A program made the translations under genes and the position numbers. Below the pieces are notes generated by a model. The model did no database searches and had not been told where the DNA came from. It saw nothing but the letters and a program-made list of their open reading frames with translations. DNA of 64,000 nucleotides. Origin: Pedococcus sp. 5OH_020. GTDB taxonomy: Bacteria; Actinomycetota; Actinomycetes; Actinomycetales; Dermatophilaceae. This document shows, piece after piece, positions 61,069 through 64,000 of this stretch. Location: assembly GCF_027812955.1 (NCBI RefSeq), contig NZ_JAPYZV010000002.1, positions 124,001-188,000 of the forward strand, in the 5' to 3' direction. The first letter of the stretch is position 1, and each line of letters begins with the position of its first letter.

Positions 61069-61244
61069 GCGGTCCGATCAGCCATCTACTGCCCTCCGTG
61101 ACGGGCTTCATTGGCGAGGATTCTGTGGCCGAACTCGGAGTCGTCCCTATGGGCGTCGAACAGGGCGTTGGCGCGATACGCCTGCTTGAGCGGCGTCGGC
61201 GACCGAGCCGGCCAGCCAGCGGTAGAAGGGCTGGCGGGCGATCT

Positions 61245-61649
61245 TCAGCACCCGGCACCCTCACCGTCGCGGATACCGTCTTCGGCAAGGACTTGGACGA
61301 GCGGGTAGCTCATGTTTCCGGCAGATGCGTCTGCGAAAAGTAGCCGCAGCCCCACGCAGGACCTCAACCTCTTGCTGCAAGGTCCTATCCGCCGCTCCGC
61401 CTCCCGCAGCTCAGCCGAGTGCACGGCCGTCGGCCCGTCGCGGTTGCCGTCCTCGACCTCGGCCTTCTTCATCCACGAGTACAGGGTCGTGAAGCGGATC
61501 CCGTAGTCCGCCGCAATCTCATCGAGGCCGACACCCGGCTCACGGCTACGGGCAAGCCGACAACGTGCTCGCGAAACTCCCTGGGATGCGGCTTCGACAC
61601 GGTGGCATCCTTCCAGCCCAACCATCGGGTTAGGCAGATCGGTTGTCAC
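61245..61649 (-). pseudogene. IS3-family transposase OrfA remnant
   Basis: Helix-turn-helix part of the transposase: GLDEIAADYGIRFTTLYSWM then KKAEVEDGNRDGP. Both flanks are out of frame with it (the start near 61600 reads SRARCRLARSREPGV, where a second frame would give the family's RxRAV pattern). The leucine-zipper end RRIGPCSKRLRSCVGLRLLF is corrupted. Non-functional. Confidence 0.7.
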
Positions 61650-61698
61650 CTATCCGTGCAGCAGACCCCTCACCCCTAACGCTAGCCCTGGTCGCTGG

Positions 61699-62835
61699 TC
61701 ACGCATGTGCGTCTGAGCCGAAGACTGTCTCGGCCGCCCGAACGGCCGCCTCTTCACCGAGGGCCGGTAGGACATGGGAGTAGGTGTCGAGGGTCAGCGC
61801 GATCGAGGAGTGACCGAGTCGCTCGCTGACCACTTTGGCGGGGACGCCGTTGGACAGCATCAGCGTGGCGTGGGTGTGGCGCAGGTCGTGGAACCTGATC
61901 CGTTTCAGGCCGGACTTGAGGACCAGGAGGTCGAAGTGATCACTGACGTGGTCAGGCTTCTCGGGCGTGCCGTTCTCCCGCGCAAACACAAGATCGTGGT
62001 CCTCGTAGGCACTCCCCCAAGCGAGCCTGTTCTCTGCTTGTCTCGCTCTGACTCGCCGCAGCACTTGGATGGTTCGCGGATCGAGCGCGATCGACCGAAA
62101 TCCGCTGCGTGTCTTGGGCGCTCCCTCCTCGAGCAGTCGCCCACGCTGGGTGATCTGCCGTCGTATCGATACTCGGCCAGCGTCAAGGTCAACGTCTGAC
62201 CAGCGCAACCCAACGGCCTCGCCTCTACGAACGCCGGTCATACCCACGAAGAGATAGACCGGATAGAGCGGATCGTCGGTAACTGCGTCGAGGAAGGTCC
62301 GCAACTCGGTGCCTGACCACACGACGATGTCTGGCTTTCGGGGTACTTCGAGTTTCAATCCGACGGCCGGGTTGCGGAGGATGAGGTCGTCAGCGAGTGC
62401 CGCGTTGAGTGCTACTCGGACTGTCGCGTGCACCCGTCGCAGGGTCGAAGCAGATAACGGCTTTCGGACCCCGTGTCCGGCGAGGGTAGCGAACATGGTC
62501 CTGAGATCCCCCCGCGAGAGTCGTTGGAGCAGAACATGACCTACGTGCGGGATCAGGTAGATGTTGACGTGGCTCTCATACGCCCGCTTGGTGCTGGGCC
62601 TGACGGTCAGCGAGGGCAGCCATTGTTCTGTGAGGTACTCCCCAACGGTCGTCCGATCGGGCTGGACGTAAGCGTTCTTCTGAAGCGCGGCCAGGACGTC
62701 GGTCAGGTGGGACTGCGCCTCTCGGCGGGTCGTGAAGCCGCCCTTCTTTCGTTGCCTGCGCTTGCCGTCTGCGCCACGCGGCTCGTCCCACATGACGGCC
62801 CATGTGTTGCCTCGCTTGTGAACGTGACCTCTCAC
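61699..62835 (-). CDS. int: Tyrosine recombinase / phage-type integrase
   Basis: Site-specific recombinase of 378 aa. It has an N-terminal Arm-DNA/SAM-like region (GHVHKRGNTWAVMWDEPRGA, KKGGFTTRREAQSHLTDVLA), a core-binding domain (LTVRPSTKRAYESHVNIYLI, then IPHVG), and a catalytic domain with Arg in GVRRGEAVGLRWSDVDL (about 203), H-x-x-R in FHDLRHTHATLML (about 316 to 319), His in SERLGHSSIALTL (about 342) and nucleophile Tyr in DTYSHVL (about 352). All catalytic residues are present, so it may be active. GTG 62835 was preferred; 62865 adds ten residues. Its element continues past the window. Confidence 0.92.
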   Translation of the reverse strand: MRGHVHKRGNTWAVMWDEPRGADGKRRQRKKGGFTTRREAQSHLTDVLAALQKNAYVQPDRTTVGEYLTEQWLPSLTVRPSTKRAYESHVNIYLIPHVGHVLLQRLSRGDLRTMFATLAGHGVRKPLSASTLRRVHATVRVALNAALADDLILRNPAVGLKLEVPRKPDIVVWSGTELRTFLDAVTDDPLYPVYLFVGMTGVRRGEAVGLRWSDVDLDAGRVSIRRQITQRGRLLEEGAPKTRSGFRSIALDPRTIQVLRRVRARQAENRLAWGSAYEDHDLVFARENGTPEKPDHVSDHFDLLVLKSGLKRIRFHDLRHTHATLMLSNGVPAKVVSERLGHSSIALTLDTYSHVLPALGEEAAVRAAETVFGSDAHA

Positions 62836-63069
62836 GCCCTCACCTCCAGTCCATCGATGTATCAACTACTTCTGGCGTGCATTTGACAGCTACAAATCCG
62901 GAACTTCACGCCACACAGTTGCTCCTTCGCCTTTCCGGCCTCTCGAAACGGCGACCGGTGGTGGCACACGGCGACATCGGTTGGCATGTCGGCAGCCGTA
63001 GTAGTTACTCATTGCACCAGTCAGCCCTGACAGGCTCGGTCGGGCGCGTATTCATGATCGACCTAGGCT
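62836..63069. other. Intergenic stretch upstream of the integrase gene
   Basis: About 230 bases with lower GC than the host and no supported gene. It presumably holds the integrase promoter and possibly the attachment site. I see no copy here of the tRNA-Lys 3' end. Confidence 0.4.
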
Positions 63070-63969
63070 TTAGGCAGTGGCCTGAATGGCAGCCGAGGCG
63101 GCTACCGCTTCGCGTGCAAAGTAGGCGTCAGCGTCGCGGTAGAACAAGGCCCCGGGGTTCCGCATGCTGTCGTCCTCTTGGCGGTCCGCAAACCACTGCG
63201 TCACTGCCGCGACTACCACTCGCCTGCCAAGTCGCTCCGCTCCGTGGTGCATGACCCCGGCCAGCAATGAGATGTCGACGGGGACGGTCTCCGGCAGCGA
63301 GTGTGCGGCCTTTAGGGCGAAGATAGACGCAGCCTTCAGGCTCCAGTCCGTCGTCAGGGAATCGGAGCCCGCATCTGGATAGGCGGCCGCGAGCTCCTCA
63401 ACCGTGGTCTCCTGGGTCACGGTGAGGACCGGCCGCAGAGTACGTGCATTGCTAGTCTTCCGCGCCCCAGCATCCATGGTGGTGTGTTCGTTAGAGACGT
63501 TCAAACCGTTGGTTACGTTAGTAGGACATCCGGGGGACGCAGACATCTCCTTCGGGCCTCCGCCGGCCTCGCCGACTTTCTGCGCTGCGAGGGCCCTGGC
63601 CAGAGGACCAGCAACGCTCGAGGACTGGATCTGCCAACCACCGGCGGCCGGAGAGGGTTGGCGGATCAGGTTGTAGTCGATCGAGTAGTTGTTCGCTCGG
63701 CCCCCGGGACGCGGCGTGATCAACATCCCCTGCGCGTTGCGCGGCGCGCTGGCCAGCCGGTCGACTCTGATCAAACCCATCGTCTCTAGCTCGCCGACGG
63801 CCCGCTGAACGGTCTTGGCCGAACGTCCGATCTCCTTGCCGATCTTCTCGCAGCCCCAAAACGAGGCCCCGGTTTCGTAGTTCTGCCAACGGGAGATGTG
63901 GCGGAGGACTTTCTGCTGGGATGGCTTGGGCAGCACCGGACACCAGTGGTCGAGCCAATCATTCTTCAT
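63070..63969 (-). CDS. Helix-turn-helix protein of an integrative element (replication or regulation)
   Basis: Protein of at least 299 aa. Residues about 10 to 75 are a winged helix of the kind found in plasmid/phage replication and replisome-organiser proteins: SQQKVLRHISRWQNYETGAS, FWGCEKIGKEIGRSAKTVQR, AVGELETMGLIRVDRL. The middle is a low-complexity linker. The C-terminal domain (SLTTDWSLKAASIFALKAAH, SMRNPGALFYRDADAYFARE) resembles the tail of such proteins. The ATG at 63969 is used, but the frame remains open to the window edge (…LSKEQFVEMKNDW), so the true start may lie outside. It travels with the integrase. Confidence 0.65.
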   Translation of the reverse strand: MKNDWLDHWCPVLPKPSQQKVLRHISRWQNYETGASFWGCEKIGKEIGRSAKTVQRAVGELETMGLIRVDRLASAPRNAQGMLITPRPGGRANNYSIDYNLIRQPSPAAGGWQIQSSSVAGPLARALAAQKVGEAGGGPKEMSASPGCPTNVTNGLNVSNEHTTMDAGARKTSNARTLRPVLTVTQETTVEELAAAYPDAGSDSLTTDWSLKAASIFALKAAHSLPETVPVDISLLAGVMHHGAERLGRRVVVAAVTQWFADRQEDDSMRNPGALFYRDADAYFAREAVAASAAIQATA

Positions 63970-64000
63970 CTCAACGAACTGCTCCTTGGACAGCTCCGCC

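Larger units (their letters stand above)
60668..61668 (-). mobile_element. Degenerate IS3-family insertion sequence
   Basis: About 1.0 kb bounded by imperfect inverted repeats: GATCTGCTGCACAAACAGGT at 60668 and, on the other strand, GGTCTGCTGCACGGATAGGT ending at 61668 (16 of 20 identical). Inside, on the minus strand, are broken remains of both transposase frames. The element is shorter than the 1.2 to 1.4 kb of intact relatives, so internal deletion is likely. I could not identify a target duplication. It sits 150 bases past brxL and just before the integrase gene. Confidence 0.8.

Overview
The window is high-GC DNA from an actinobacterium. Several markers support this: mycothiol genes (mshA, mshD), the carD-ispD-ispF-cysS-rlmB order, a SenX3/RegX3-type pair facing phoU, an orphan GlnR regulator, an Rv0474-like regulator in front of an HBHA-like protein, and many GTG starts with ATGA/GTGA/TGATG overlaps. 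Gene content fits Micrococcales, most plausibly an Intrasporangiaceae member (Janibacter, Phycicoccus, Knoellia or Tetrasphaera type). That placement is inference, because no rRNA is present.

From 1 to 46.7 kb the window is ordinary chromosome. In order it holds: the end of a MalK/UgpC-type sugar ABC ATPase and a DUF4032 kinase-like protein; the isoprenoid/translation block rlmB, cysS, ispF, ispD, carD; a secreted phosphoesterase; the phosphate regulators senX3-regX3/phoU with a PHO-box-like array between them; gpmA and mshA; a run of small enzymes (dtd, asparaginase, BKACE); an exopolysaccharide tyrosine kinase at 22.0 kb with an LCP transferase and a low-molecular-weight tyrosine phosphatase 2 to 5 kb away; glnR; a secreted 5'-nucleotidase; and a dense phosphate block (ppk, a MutT1-like NUDIX/phosphatase, pstS-C-A-B, pit and its DUF47 partner). 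A LigD-type ligase lacking a polymerase domain closes this part.

From 46.8 to 64 kb the window is accessory. It opens with a tRNA-Lys(TTT) gene and then a 3' fragment of a second tRNA. A complete type 1 BREX phage-defence operon follows (brxA, brxB, brxC, pglX, pglZ, brxL), preceded by a small excisionase-like helix-turn-helix gene and a 12-bp palindrome. To its right are a decayed IS3-family element with recognisable inverted repeats, a tyrosine integrase, and a helix-turn-helix protein that runs up to the window edge. The pglX specificity region is visibly richer in A/T than the rest of the operon, as expected for an exchanged target-recognition module.

Unusual points: several genes end inside short tandem arrays whose unit contains the gene's own stop codon (14, 26, 30 and about 51 bp units, and one array shared by two convergent genes); ispD and a GNAT gene both appear to lack ATG/GTG/TTG starts and may start at CTG; and a frameshifted AbiEi/DUF559-type pseudogene is bracketed by copies of one 15-bp inverted-repeat word (three full copies and one degenerate copy).
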